From positions 1-45,042 of the forward strand of contig JAUIKF010000062.1 in NCBI GenBank assembly GCA_030430575.1: 45,042 bases of DNA. Direction: 5' to 3'. The stretch's first letter is position 1. Every line of letters begins with the position of its first letter. Position numbers and translations under genes: made by a program. Below the pieces are notes generated by a model. That model was not told the origin of the DNA and did no database searches. It saw only the letters and a program-made list of their open reading frames with translations. Positions 26,388-34,880 of this stretch are shown here, in pieces. This stretch comes from Bacteroidia bacterium. Lineage in GTDB: Bacteria > Bacteroidota > Bacteroidia > J057.

Positions 26388-27698
26388 ATGAGACGCGTCC
26401 TCAGCTCCATTATCCTGATACTGCTTTTTTCGCTTAGTTTTTCCCAGACCCTGCTCACCCCTCAACAAGCGGTAGAGATTACCTTGGAAAACAATTACCA
26501 AATCAAGATCGATAAGAATGCGGTAGAGACAGCAGAAAACAATACAAGCAAGCTCAACAACCGCTATTTACCGACACTAGATGCAGCTGCTGGGGGCAAT
26601 CTCGATCTGGGAAGCTCTACCCAGCAATTTGGAAATGGATCAGAGAACAAGGTGAGAAACGCCTTTTCTAACGGCGCCAATGCCTCATTGACGGCTAATT
26701 ACACAATCTTTGACCAAACGAGGAGCACTACCCTCGCCCAACTTAGAGAGACCCTTAACCTCGTGGACCTTCAGCTCCGCCAGACCATGGAGCTCCAATT
26801 GCTCCAGTTATTCAACACCTACTATCAGGTGGCCCGTCTGACCGCTAACCTGGAAGTGCAAGCGCAAACCCTCGAAGTATCCAAAAAGCGCTTACAGCGA
26901 GCGCAGTATCAATTTGAATATGGTCAAGGCATCCGCCTTGATGTCCTCAATGCCCAGGTAGATGTGCAGCGTGATAGCATCAATTTTCTCAATATTAAAC
27001 GCGATCTCAAAAACAGTCAGCGTGACCTCAATTTCATCATGGGACGTCCTGTGAATACTTCCGTTGCTGTTGACACTGCCGTGCGATATGCCCAAAACTT
27101 CACCCTTGGCACCCTCTATGAGCAAGCCAAACAGCAGAATATCGGCATCCTGATTGCGGCCAAAAACCTGGACGTCACCCAATTTGACCTGCAGCGTATC
27201 GCTGCTGAGCGTAAACCCCGAGTTACGACCAATGCTTCTTATACCTACAGTTTTCAAGACAATGCCTCAGGAGCGTTTATAGACCTCTCTACCAGCACAG
27301 GGCTGGGCGTGGGTGTAAACGTATCATGGAATATCTATGACGGCGGCGTGCGCAAGATTCGGGAACAGAATACCCTGCTAACCCTCAAGAGCCAAGGCAT
27401 TCAAAAAGACCTCCAATTGGAACAACTTGGGAGAGACCTCAACAATGCGTGGGAGAGCTATCAAAATGCCTTGTATGTCCTAGAGGCTGAAGAAGCGAAC
27501 CTTAGTACCAATCGCCTCAACTTTGCCCGTACAGAAACGCAGTATCAGCAAGGTCAAACCACCTCCGTCGAGTTTCGCCAGGCCCAGCTCAACCTGCTCA
27601 ATGCCGCCACGAATTACAATAATGCAAAGTTTGACGCCAAGGTACTGGAATTAGAACTGTACCAATTGAGCGGGGGGTTGATGGGGAGGAAGTTTTAG
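26388..27698 (+). CDS. TolC-family outer-membrane efflux protein
   Basis: I chose the ATG at 26388 because it begins with a signal peptide (RRVLSSIILILLFSLSFSQ), giving 436 residues. Two outer-membrane-efflux-protein repeats are seen: LTPQQAVEITLENNYQIKID near the N-terminus with a long amphipathic helix, and VEFRQAQLNLLNAATNYNNA near the C-terminus. Glycine-rich beta segments (SLTANYTIFDQT and GVNVSWNIYDGG) form the barrel strands. It has no lipobox. It provides the outer-membrane channel for the pump encoded just upstream. The stop codon overlaps a heptamer array. Confidence 0.92.
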   Translation: MRRVLSSIILILLFSLSFSQTLLTPQQAVEITLENNYQIKIDKNAVETAENNTSKLNNRYLPTLDAAAGGNLDLGSSTQQFGNGSENKVRNAFSNGANASLTANYTIFDQTRSTTLAQLRETLNLVDLQLRQTMELQLLQLFNTYYQVARLTANLEVQAQTLEVSKKRLQRAQYQFEYGQGIRLDVLNAQVDVQRDSINFLNIKRDLKNSQRDLNFIMGRPVNTSVAVDTAVRYAQNFTLGTLYEQAKQQNIGILIAAKNLDVTQFDLQRIAAERKPRVTTNASYTYSFQDNASGAFIDLSTSTGLGVGVNVSWNIYDGGVRKIREQNTLLTLKSQGIQKDLQLEQLGRDLNNAWESYQNALYVLEAEEANLSTNRLNFARTETQYQQGQTTSVEFRQAQLNLLNAATNYNNAKFDAKVLELELYQLSGGLMGRKF

Positions 27699-27766
27699 GT
27701 TTTGGGTTTTGGGTTTTGGGTTCAATTTCACTTAGACTTAGAACATAAAACCTAAAACTTAAAACA
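27692..27766. repeat. Inverted pair of heptamer arrays after the TolC gene
   Basis: GTTTTAG then three GTTTTGG units (27692-27719) overlap the TolC stop codon. The opposite-oriented array TAGAACA, TAAAACC, TAAAACT, TAAAACA is at 27739-27766. Bases 27739-27765 are the exact reverse complement of 17496-17522. Confidence 0.75.
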
Positions 27767-27767
27767 A

Positions 27768-27810
27768 GAAAAAAGGCACAACACCGGGCGAAGTTGTACC
27801 TCATTTTTTA
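27768..27810 (+). terminator. Possible terminator of the efflux operon
   Basis: GGCACAAC (27775-27782) pairs with GTTGTACC (27793-27800) with one mismatch; an A-run precedes it and a T-run follows. The remaining intergenic DNA to 28054 has no further recognisable feature. Confidence 0.5.
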
Positions 27811-28054
27811 GGCTATTTCAGACGTTTTCAGGAGCTGATGATGTAAAGATGGCCGCTGAGGCAGGGGAATCCTAGTGCCAATGAATAAGTGTGTCGGTTG
27901 GAGGGGATAGTGTGTAGGAGGAAATGAAGAATGGAGAATTCAGAAGATCTTAGGCATTCTCAGTTTTCCATTCTCCATTGTTAATTCAGGGTTTCTTTTT
28001 TATTTAGACTGATTCTAATTAACTTCGCAGCCATAACTTCTAACTCCTCCTCTT

Positions 28055-28147
28055 ATGCCTAAAAAGAAGTGCTGCAAAAAGTGGAAAAAAAAGGGTAAAG
28101 CCTGTAAAAGTTGCCCACTAAGTGGGAAGATCAGAAAGAAGAAGTGA
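28055..28147 (+). CDS. Tiny Lys/Cys-rich ORF (30 residues)
   Basis: ATG at 28055 runs to TGA at 28147. The product starts MPKKKCCKKWKKKGK and continues with ACKSC; it has four cysteines (a CC pair and a CxxC pair) and about half lysines. An AG-poor but CTCCTCTT-containing leader precedes it. Composition suggests nucleic-acid binding or metal binding, but 30 residues is too short for homology by eye and it may be spurious. It ends 78 bases before the adenylyltransferase fusion gene. Confidence 0.35.
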   Translation: MPKKKCCKKWKKKGKACKSCPLSGKIRKKK

Positions 28148-28225
28148 AAGGCTGATTGTCTGAGTGTCTGAAAGTCTGAGCGACCCGTTGGCTGAATATA
28201 TGGCTCTTTTTGTTACTTTCGGGCT

Positions 28226-29539
28226 ATGTATACCTCAGCAGATAAGCTTCTAGCGCTCCCCCAAATTCAGGCGCAAATCACTACCTGGCGCAGCCAGCAA
28301 GCACGAATCGTGTTTACCAATGGCTGTTTTGATCTCCTTCATCCTGGTCATATTGATTACTTGGAAAAAGCCAGACAATTGGGTGATAAGCTGATTGTGG
28401 GGTTAAATTCGGATGCTTCTGTGCAGCGACTGAAAGGGATGTCGCGACCGTTATGTCCCGAGAGGGACCGTGCCAGGATGTTAGGTGCATTGGCAAGTGT
28501 GGATGCCGTTGTTATGTTTGAAGAAGACACGCCTTTGGCCTTGCTTACGGCGCTTCAGCCAGATGTACTGGTGAAAGGGGGGGATTACGAAGGAAAATTG
28601 GTGGTGGGGCGTGAGGTAGTGGAGAAAAATGGTGGTGAGGTGGTCCTCATTCCCTTCCTGGAGGGCTATAGCACGACTTCCCTCATCGAACGCATACAAG
28701 GCGTTGAGTTGGAAGTAAATGAGCAGCGAATTCGCCTATCACAAGATGCCATAGAATTGGCAATTCCCCTCCATTTCAATGGGCCACAGCCCAATACCTA
28801 TGGGGTGCCAGCGGCCAGTGCCCACCCCTATGAAGATGGCGAATTTGTGGGAGATGTCAATCAAGGGGGAAGTTGTAATTTTGAGCAATACACCTTTGTT
28901 CCACATTGCAATGGTACTCATACCGAATGTGTGGGGCATGTCGCCGACCAGCCAGTTTACCTACATGAGCAGCTCACGGATAGCTTCTCTCTTGCACAAC
29001 TCATTAGCATACAGCCCATCCATCCTACTGAAAGCTCAGATTCCTATCAGCCTCCTTTGGCACCTGAAGATTGGGTAATCGATAAAAACAGCCTGGAAAA
29101 GGCTTTGGCAGGACATATTTCCCCAGCTACCAAGGCACTCATCATTCGCACCCTCCCCAACGGCCCGCATAAACTCAGTCAAGACTATATGCAAGCGCCA
29201 CCTGCTTTTTTTTCGAATGAGGCCATGACCTATATCCATGAATTGGGCATCCACCATTTGTTGGTCGATATGCCCTCGGTAGACCGCCTATTTGACGAAG
29301 GCAAACTCAGCAATCACCGTATCTTCTGGCAACTGACGCCTGAAGGCCATCAGGTAGACCTCCACCAGCCTTTGACAGCCTTACGCACGATCACGGAGAT
29401 GATCTATGCCCCTGATGAGGTAGCTGACGGCACCTATATGCTCGAGCTTCAGGCTGCGCCTTTTATGGCGGATACTGCGCCGAGTCGGCCACGGTTGTTT
29501 AAGACCGCTCGGGCTTCGCAGACTCAGCCCTCGCTGTGA
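28226..29539 (+). CDS. Fusion of heptose-1-phosphate adenylyltransferase (RfaE2-like) and a cyclase/kynurenine-formamidase-like domain
   Basis: The 437-residue ORF joins two families. Residues about 1-160 are an RfaE2/HldE C-terminal-type nucleotidyltransferase: TNGCFDLLHPGHIDYL (HxGH motif H39-H42), GLNSDASVQRLKG, VLVKGGDY and GYSTTSLIERI. Residues about 165-430 are a cyclase-family (arylformamidase-like) domain of the Bacteroidota type, with FVGDVNQGGSCNFEQYTF, HCNGTHTECVGHV (metal-type His and acidic residues H227, H232, E234, H238) and LLVDMPSVDRLFDEGKL. The first half activates heptose-1-P for LPS; the second resembles N-formylkynurenine hydrolases. The joint functional sense is unknown. 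The last about 13 residues come from the downstream palindromic repeat. A weak promoter TACTTTCG (28214-28221) lies 5 bases before the ATG. Confidence 0.88.
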   Translation: MYTSADKLLALPQIQAQITTWRSQQARIVFTNGCFDLLHPGHIDYLEKARQLGDKLIVGLNSDASVQRLKGMSRPLCPERDRARMLGALASVDAVVMFEEDTPLALLTALQPDVLVKGGDYEGKLVVGREVVEKNGGEVVLIPFLEGYSTTSLIERIQGVELEVNEQRIRLSQDAIELAIPLHFNGPQPNTYGVPAASAHPYEDGEFVGDVNQGGSCNFEQYTFVPHCNGTHTECVGHVADQPVYLHEQLTDSFSLAQLISIQPIHPTESSDSYQPPLAPEDWVIDKNSLEKALAGHISPATKALIIRTLPNGPHKLSQDYMQAPPAFFSNEAMTYIHELGIHHLLVDMPSVDRLFDEGKLSNHRIFWQLTPEGHQVDLHQPLTALRTITEMIYAPDEVADGTYMLELQAAPFMADTAPSRPRLFKTARASQTQPSL

Positions 29540-29813
29540 GACCGTTCGCTTGCGCTCACTGCGGGACCGTTCGTCGCGAAGCTCCTCACTGCGGGATCGC
29601 TCGGCTCGAAGACTCACCTCGCTGCGAGATTCACCCTGAGCGCAGCCGAAGGGCTAAAGGCATGACTTTTAGTCTCTTGTCTCGCAGCGAGTCTTCGAGC
29701 GGTCTCGCAGTGAGGGCTGTCTTCAGTCCGAACGGTCTCACAGTGAGGAACGCAGTGACGAACGATCTCGCAGCGAGCCCGCAGGGCGAGCGGTCTTAAT
29801 CCCGAGCGGTCTC
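29501..29813. repeat. Large nested imperfect palindrome between convergent genes
   Basis: The stretch is built from repeated short modules such as ACCGCTCG, TCGAAGACTC, CTCACTGCGGGA and TCTCGCAGTGAG. The left half (for example GCTCGAAGACTC at 29604-29618) is inverted in the right half (GAGTCTTCGAGCGGTCTC from 29690) around a spacer near 29630-29679. It overlaps the end of the fusion gene and the last codon of the Rieske gene on the other strand. The same modules build 34881-35086. Confidence 0.75.
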
Positions 29814-30162
29814 AGAATATCCCCAAAAACCTCCTCTTCGGCAATTTCACCCAAAGTTCCCCGCGCTCTTTCTTGACCTCGTAGGATTCGAGGAAATAGC
29901 CACCGGTACGGCATTCGCCGGAATGGAGGTCAAAGGCGAAGCGATGCCAAGGGCAGACGATAGCGCCGCTATCGTCTACATGGCCGCCGGCCAGGGGGCC
30001 GCGTTGGTGGGGACAACGGGCATCTACGGCATGCCATTTCCCTTCATGAAAGGCCACACAGAGGAGCTTATTGCGGACCGTCACGCTGTGGAGTTGGCCT
30101 TGCTTCGGTTCGTATAGATCTGCATGACTGAGGGCTTCAATCGGATACCATTCGTGCGGCAT
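29812..30162 (-). CDS. Rieske [2Fe-2S] domain protein
   Basis: The 116-residue protein has the Rieske cluster motifs CPH (C50, H52) and CPWH (C70, H73) with 17 residues between, in DARCPHQRGPLAGGHV and IVCPWHRFAFDLHSGEC. It is a single-domain ferredoxin of the NirD/BphA3-like kind, an electron carrier or small subunit of an oxygenase or nitrite reductase. No partner oxygenase is nearby. The C-terminal LPKRRFLGIF is family-like, so the stop at 29812 inside the repeat is genuine. Confidence 0.9.
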   Translation of the reverse strand: MPHEWYPIEALSHADLYEPKQGQLHSVTVRNKLLCVAFHEGKWHAVDARCPHQRGPLAGGHVDDSGAIVCPWHRFAFDLHSGECRTGGYFLESYEVKKERGELWVKLPKRRFLGIF

Positions 30163-30256
30163 AGTTTTCTGGTTTTGTCTTTCGTCTGAGTTCGTGTTAA
30201 TTTAGGCAAATAATCAGACAGTAAAGACAGAAACACTTACGCTAGCAGCTAACAGA

Positions 30257-32329
30257 TTGAATTCTAGGATCATAAAAGGCATATTATTGACCCTTTCTAT
30301 AGGATTGTGGGGGTTGCTGGTGGTTTTTCACTGGTTGGCGAATCGTATCGGAACGCCGCCTTACTTGTGGTTGTGGTATCAAGTAAGCCTTGCAGGGTTT
30401 TTTATAGGAACCGCCATTTACATACGACAGGTATTTTCCAAAATAGAACGCCTAGATGTCATCACGATGCTTTGGCGCCTATTTATCATAGGCATGGTAG
30501 GGATCACCCTGATGCTGGCCATGCTCATGCTACATCATATCCTGGATGAGAAGCTCAGTTCCAGTATGATGACGATCCTGAGTCCTGCTTTTTATACCAT
30601 CAGCCTGTTTGCGCTGTTGATTTTTTTCCTTTCAGGTGTCTTTATCTATAAGCGATTTATTCTGTACCAAAAAACTAAGCGAAAGCTATGGAGTTGGAAT
30701 ATTTTTCTGGGGTTTATGATGGTGACCCTGACGTTAGGGATTACAGAGCTTTTTAAGCCCAATGGAGTTCCGGATACCCTCGATACCTCTATTGACATTT
30801 TGTTCGCAGTGCTGCTGCTGTATTTAGCTACAAATGTTAGTTGGACAGCTTATCTCAATTTCAATCAGAAGTTGAAGGCTTTGGGGTTGTTTGTTCTGGT
30901 CATCGTAGTATCGGTGACTTACCTCACAGCATTGGATCGGCTCCCTACTGAGTTGGACCTTACCGATAAAGGGATTGGTTTCTTTAATCAGTTGATGGAC
31001 TTACGGTTTGTGTTTTTTATTGCAGCCTTCACCATTTCCTATAGCGCCATTTCCATCCTGGTCCTTTTCTTTAACCTCCCCACCTACTCTATCTTCGAAC
31101 TCAAAAGCTCAGAGATCGCTTCCTTTAACAAAATTCACCAAGCGATTCAGGGCAATTTTAATCACACAGACATTCTCAATACGCTCCTGGATGCCAGTAT
31201 GCTTTCTTCCAATGCACGTGCTGGCTGGGTAGAAATCCTCAATGGGAAACAGACCTCTGAAGTTCATATTCGAAAAGGGATAGAATCTGAAGAGATCCAA
31301 GCCCTAGTTGACAGCTATGACATGTTAGGAAGGGTAAAAGAAGATCGGCAGTATTTCTTGGTAAAAAACACGCGAAGGCATAAGACCTTCAAACATGCAG
31401 ATTCGCCTTTCCGATCTCTCTTGTGCATGCCGATTTTTGTCAAGAACGAGTTGCAAGGAGCCGTCTATATTGCCAATGAAATGTCCAATTCCTTTGAGGA
31501 TGTGACGCTGGCTTCTATTTCGTCTTTTGTAGAGCAGGCGAGCACGGCGATTGAGAATGCGGGATTGGTGCAAAATGCGATCAGTCTGGAACGCTACCAG
31601 GAGCAGATCAAGATCGCTAAAGAGGTGCAAAGTCAATTGCTCCCCAATGCATTGCCGAACTCTTCGGTGCTTGAATTTGGCGTAGTGAATGCCACAGCGG
31701 AAGAGATAGGTGGAGACTATTTTGATATCATCCGTCAAGACGATCTGTACCGCATCGCCATCGGCGATGTATCGGGCAAAGGCACTACCGCCGCTTTCTA
31801 TATGGCGGAGATCAAGGGCATCTTTCATGCCCTCAGTCTGGCGAAAGTATCGCCTAAGGAATTTGTCGCTCTCGCGAATCAGGCGATCTCAAATTGCTTC
31901 CATAAAGGCTCTTTTTTGACCTTGACGTATCTCCATATTGATGTGAAGACACGCGAGTTAGAGATGATTCGAGCAGGTCACTGCCCATCTTTCTATTATT
32001 CGGCTGCTGAAGATAAGATCAGCACGTTGCGCAAAGGAACTTTGGGCCTGGGGATTGTGAGAAATGAAACTTTTTCCAAGCATCTTAAGTATAGTGATGC
32101 GATCAAATTTGAGGCGGGAGATATACTCACTTTATACACTGACGGGGTGGTAGAAGCTCGAAATACGGAGAAGGAAGAATTTGGCTATGAGCGATTCCAG
32201 GAGGTATTGGAAGCCAATAAAACAAAAAGCGCTCAGGAAATAGGAGAAGCCGTCATGGATGCCGTGCGGTTGTTTGCAGGTGAAGGGATTCACGACGATT
32301 ACACTTTGCTAATCATTAGATTTTTATAA
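30257..32329 (+). CDS. Membrane GAF-PP2C (SpoIIE/RsbU-type) serine phosphatase
   Basis: The product has about 690 residues, starting at TTG 30257; no ATG precedes the first membrane segment. About eight transmembrane helices occupy residues 1-265. A GAF-like domain follows at about 290-440 (ILNTLLDASMLSSNARAG, SLLCMPIFVKNELQGAVYIA). A coiled linker (RYQEQIKIAKEVQSQLLP) leads to the PP2C domain at about 470-690, with GGDYFDI, GDVSGKGTTAAFYM, LYTDGVVEARN and IHDDYTLLIIRF holding the metal-binding aspartates. SpoIIE-type phosphatases dephosphorylate STAS antagonists; the STAS and kinase genes follow directly. The 8-TM sensor half and GAF domain suggest a signal sensed in the membrane or cytoplasm. 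Confidence 0.9.
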   Translation: MNSRIIKGILLTLSIGLWGLLVVFHWLANRIGTPPYLWLWYQVSLAGFFIGTAIYIRQVFSKIERLDVITMLWRLFIIGMVGITLMLAMLMLHHILDEKLSSSMMTILSPAFYTISLFALLIFFLSGVFIYKRFILYQKTKRKLWSWNIFLGFMMVTLTLGITELFKPNGVPDTLDTSIDILFAVLLLYLATNVSWTAYLNFNQKLKALGLFVLVIVVSVTYLTALDRLPTELDLTDKGIGFFNQLMDLRFVFFIAAFTISYSAISILVLFFNLPTYSIFELKSSEIASFNKIHQAIQGNFNHTDILNTLLDASMLSSNARAGWVEILNGKQTSEVHIRKGIESEEIQALVDSYDMLGRVKEDRQYFLVKNTRRHKTFKHADSPFRSLLCMPIFVKNELQGAVYIANEMSNSFEDVTLASISSFVEQASTAIENAGLVQNAISLERYQEQIKIAKEVQSQLLPNALPNSSVLEFGVVNATAEEIGGDYFDIIRQDDLYRIAIGDVSGKGTTAAFYMAEIKGIFHALSLAKVSPKEFVALANQAISNCFHKGSFLTLTYLHIDVKTRELEMIRAGHCPSFYYSAAEDKISTLRKGTLGLGIVRNETFSKHLKYSDAIKFEAGDILTLYTDGVVEARNTEKEEFGYERFQEVLEANKTKSAQEIGEAVMDAVRLFAGEGIHDDYTLLIIRFL

Positions 32330-32368
32330 AATAATAACTCTCTAACATATAGACCGTATTCAAAGAAC

Positions 32369-32707
32369 ATGGAGATCATAGAAAAGCAACAAAACGGGTA
32401 TTATACACTGACCCCTGTAGGGGATCTGGATGCCAATTCATCGTTGGAGATGGATGCGTGTATCAATGGTCTTTTGCAAAAAGATATTGTCAATCTCCAT
32501 ATCGATTGCAGCCAGCTCAAGTATATCTCCAGCGCAGGCTTGGGGGTATTTATTTCGTTTATTGATGAAATAGAACAAAAGGGGGGAAAGATCATATTTT
32601 CTCACCTCACAGAAAGCGTCTTTGATGTCTTCGAACTGCTCGGCCTTAACCAAATTGTAACCATTGTAACAAATGGGGAGGAAGTATCCCCGCTATTTTC
32701 ATCATGA
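32369..32707 (+). CDS. STAS-domain anti-sigma-factor antagonist (RsbV/SpoIIAA-like)
   Basis: The 112-residue STAS domain has GDLDANSSLEMDACI and the phosphorylation-site loop LKYISSAGLGVFISF, with the likely phospho-acceptor Ser55 where SpoIIAA has its DSSGLG motif. Dephosphorylated STAS proteins bind the kinase/anti-sigma factor. The stop codon overlaps the start of the kinase gene (ATGA at 32704-32707). It is the middle gene of the three-gene partner-switching set. Confidence 0.92.
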   Translation: MEIIEKQQNGYYTLTPVGDLDANSSLEMDACINGLLQKDIVNLHIDCSQLKYISSAGLGVFISFIDEIEQKGGKIIFSHLTESVFDVFELLGLNQIVTIVTNGEEVSPLFSS

Positions 32708-33126
32708 AAACAGCAATCAAGGTAAAGTGTAGCAAAGGCAGCCTGATTGTCATCAGGGACTTTGTCAATAAGTGGCTCACAGAGCGAGCCATCACAGGCG
32801 TTCTGGCCAACCAGATCGTCCTCGCAATAGATGAAGCATGTGCCAATAGCATCATCCACCAGCACCAATGTGACGGAAAAAGCAATATCGAAATTCAAAT
32901 GTCGCTGGAAGCACAAACAGTGCATGTGGAGATCAAAGATACAGGCAATGCCTTTCCGATCACCCGCTATAAACCGCGGGCCATCAACGATATCATCCGC
33001 AAGCGCAACAAAGGGGGCATGGGCATTTACCTCATTCGAAACATCATGGATGAAATTGAGATAGAACAGAAAGCAGACCATTTCATCTATAAATTTGCCA
33101 AACATATCAATGGGCAGGCTTTGTAG
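32704..33126 (+). CDS. RsbW/SpoIIAB-like anti-sigma serine kinase (HATPase_c)
   Basis: The 140-residue GHKL ATPase has an N-box AIDEACANSIIH (E44, N48), the G1 box IKDTGNAF (D79) and the G2 box GGMGIYLIRNIMDEI. These are the residues used to bind ATP and phosphorylate the STAS partner. In Firmicutes the free kinase holds a sigma factor; none is encoded nearby, so the output partner is unknown. Translation is coupled to the STAS gene. A terminator follows. Confidence 0.92.
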   Translation: MKTAIKVKCSKGSLIVIRDFVNKWLTERAITGVLANQIVLAIDEACANSIIHQHQCDGKSNIEIQMSLEAQTVHVEIKDTGNAFPITRYKPRAINDIIRKRNKGGMGIYLIRNIMDEIEIEQKADHFIYKFAKHINGQAL

Positions 33127-33172
33127 AAAATAATTGAGAATGGAGAATTAGTCGGGAAATAAAATCAAAGAA

Positions 33173-33209
33173 AAATAGGATCAGTGACCAAGGTTGCTGA
33201 TCCTTATTT
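33173..33209 (+). terminator. Terminator of the partner-switching operon
   Basis: AGGATCAG (33177-33184) pairs with CTGATCCT (33197-33204), with an A-run before and a TATTTG tail after; it lies 50 bases downstream of the kinase gene. Confidence 0.6.
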
Positions 33210-33254
33210 GTTTCTAAACCAATTTTTCTCCCTATCTTGAAATCGAATTCAAGG

Positions 33255-33296
33255 GTGAATTTGAACTTGGGTTTGAGTTTGAACTTGAATTTGATC
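33255..33296 (+). repeat. Hexamer array upstream of the HMG-CoA reductase start
   Basis: Seven 6-base units GTGAAT, TTGAAC, TTGGGT, TTGAGT, TTGAAC, TTGAAT, TTGATC. In the reductase frame they would read as an Asn/Leu-rich stretch, so an upstream TTG start at 33237 is unlikely to be real. Confidence 0.65.
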
Positions 33297-33332
33297 TTAA
33301 ACTTTATCCTAACCTACAACCTATCTCCTGCT

Positions 33333-34880
33333 ATGATCATTCCTAGCTTATTACTCAAGCAATTATACACCCGTGGAAGCCTCAAGAATATTGATGGAGG
33401 AGTCACTTTTTCTCTCAAAAACCGACTCAGTGATGCCACTATACTAGGCATCAGCAATTTGGAAATAGAAGACAAAAAGGTACCCCTTGATCATGTGACG
33501 CTGTTTTTAGAAGATGGATCTAGCTTGTCTCCCACTGAAGTTTCAGAAAATAGCCCAATTCCCTTTCCACTCAGTACCACCATTGATATTCGGGCTGAAA
33601 TCGATCACCTGAGTGTAGGCAAGCACAAGTTGCGGTTAGAGGTCGAAACCAAACCATTTGGGAAACTCAAGCTGAAGGTGGACGGAAGTATATCTGAAGA
33701 GGACGAGGATCGCGTGGTGATTCCAAGGGATAGGAAAGACGATTTTTCAGATAAAATTATCAAAGAGCGGCAGCAGTTTGTAGAAAAATATACGGGTAAA
33801 AAATTGGAACACCTTCCACATTATTCTTTTGATCCGCATATCACAGCAGGCAATTGTGAACACTTCACGGGCGTAGCCCAGGTACCTATTGGCTTTGCAG
33901 GGCCACTTACCATTAATGGAGAGCATGCCCAAGGAGACTTCCTCATTCCGCTAGCTACAGCAGAAGGCACCCTGGTCGCCTCGTACAATCGAGGGATCAA
34001 GCTGGTCAATGCTTGTGGAGGCGTAAAATGCACCGTCGTAGACGATGCCATGCAGCGTGCGCCCGTCTTTGTGATGGAAGATGCACGAGCAGCTCGTGAG
34101 TTTGTGAAATGGGTAAAAGCTCATGAAAGAATCATCGCCGAGCATGCAGAAGCAACTACCCGTTCGGGAAAACTATCCTACATCGACTGCTACCTCGCCA
34201 GCAAATTTGCCTATTTGCGCTTCAATTTTACCACAGGTGACGCTGCGGGTCAAAACATGGTCGGGCGGGCTACCTTCGCCGCTTGTAGCTGGATTCTAGA
34301 TCACTACACGGATTACCGTTTTGAGCATTTTTTCCTTGAATCCAACCTCGCTACTGACAAAAAAGCCTCGCAGGTCAATATCATGCACACACGAGGCAAA
34401 CGCGTAACTGCTGAAGCCGTCATCAAGCGTGATATTCTGCATCAATATATGCGGGTAGATACCAAGACTCTCTCCCACCACGCTGGCGTCGCCAACGTAG
34501 GGGCTATCCTCTCTGGCGCCAATAATAATGGCCTACACTCCGCCAACGGCATCACGGCGATGTTCATCGCGACAGGACAAGATGTAGCCAATGTCTCCGA
34601 ATCGTCGGCCGGAATTATTTTCATCGAATTGACAGATGACGATGATTTGTATATTTCCATTACAATCCCCTCCCTGATCGTCGCGACATATGGAGGAGGC
34701 ACTGGCCTTGCAACCCAGAAAGAGTGCCTTGAATTGATGGATTGCTATGGCAAGGATCGGGTGAAAAAACTCGCTGAAATCATCGCGGGAGTTGTCCTTG
34801 CAGGTGAATTGTCTCTGGCATCAGCCATTTCTTCTTCTGACTGGGTCTCCAGTCATGAGCAGTATGGGAGAAACCGGTAG
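33333..34880 (+). CDS. HMG-CoA reductase, class I-like, with an extra N-terminal region
   Basis: The product is 515 residues from the ATG at 33333. Residues about 140-515 are the catalytic part: VPIGFAGPLTINGEHA, PLATAEGTLVASYNRG (catalytic E211), FTTGDAAGQNMVGRATFA, ATDKKASQVN (K343), IATGQDVANVSESSAG (D417), YISITIPSLIVATYGGGTG and a C-terminal SH (H508). The pattern is that of class I enzymes (mevalonate formation with NADPH). The first about 125 residues (LLLKQLYTRGSLKNIDGG, LSDATILGISNLEI) are an additional beta-rich domain of unknown role. The reaction makes mevalonate from HMG-CoA. It is monocistronic. Its presence with ispH is noted in the findings. Confidence 0.92.
   Translation: MIIPSLLLKQLYTRGSLKNIDGGVTFSLKNRLSDATILGISNLEIEDKKVPLDHVTLFLEDGSSLSPTEVSENSPIPFPLSTTIDIRAEIDHLSVGKHKLRLEVETKPFGKLKLKVDGSISEEDEDRVVIPRDRKDDFSDKIIKERQQFVEKYTGKKLEHLPHYSFDPHITAGNCEHFTGVAQVPIGFAGPLTINGEHAQGDFLIPLATAEGTLVASYNRGIKLVNACGGVKCTVVDDAMQRAPVFVMEDARAAREFVKWVKAHERIIAEHAEATTRSGKLSYIDCYLASKFAYLRFNFTTGDAAGQNMVGRATFAACSWILDHYTDYRFEHFFLESNLATDKKASQVNIMHTRGKRVTAEAVIKRDILHQYMRVDTKTLSHHAGVANVGAILSGANNNGLHSANGITAMFIATGQDVANVSESSAGIIFIELTDDDDLYISITIPSLIVATYGGGTGLATQKECLELMDCYGKDRVKKLAEIIAGVVLAGELSLASAISSSDWVSSHEQYGRNR

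Noticed and set aside
33237-33332. Upstream TTG start for HMG-CoA reductase
   Set aside because: The added residues are encoded by a hexamer array and are not family-like; the ATG at 33333 matches the protein.
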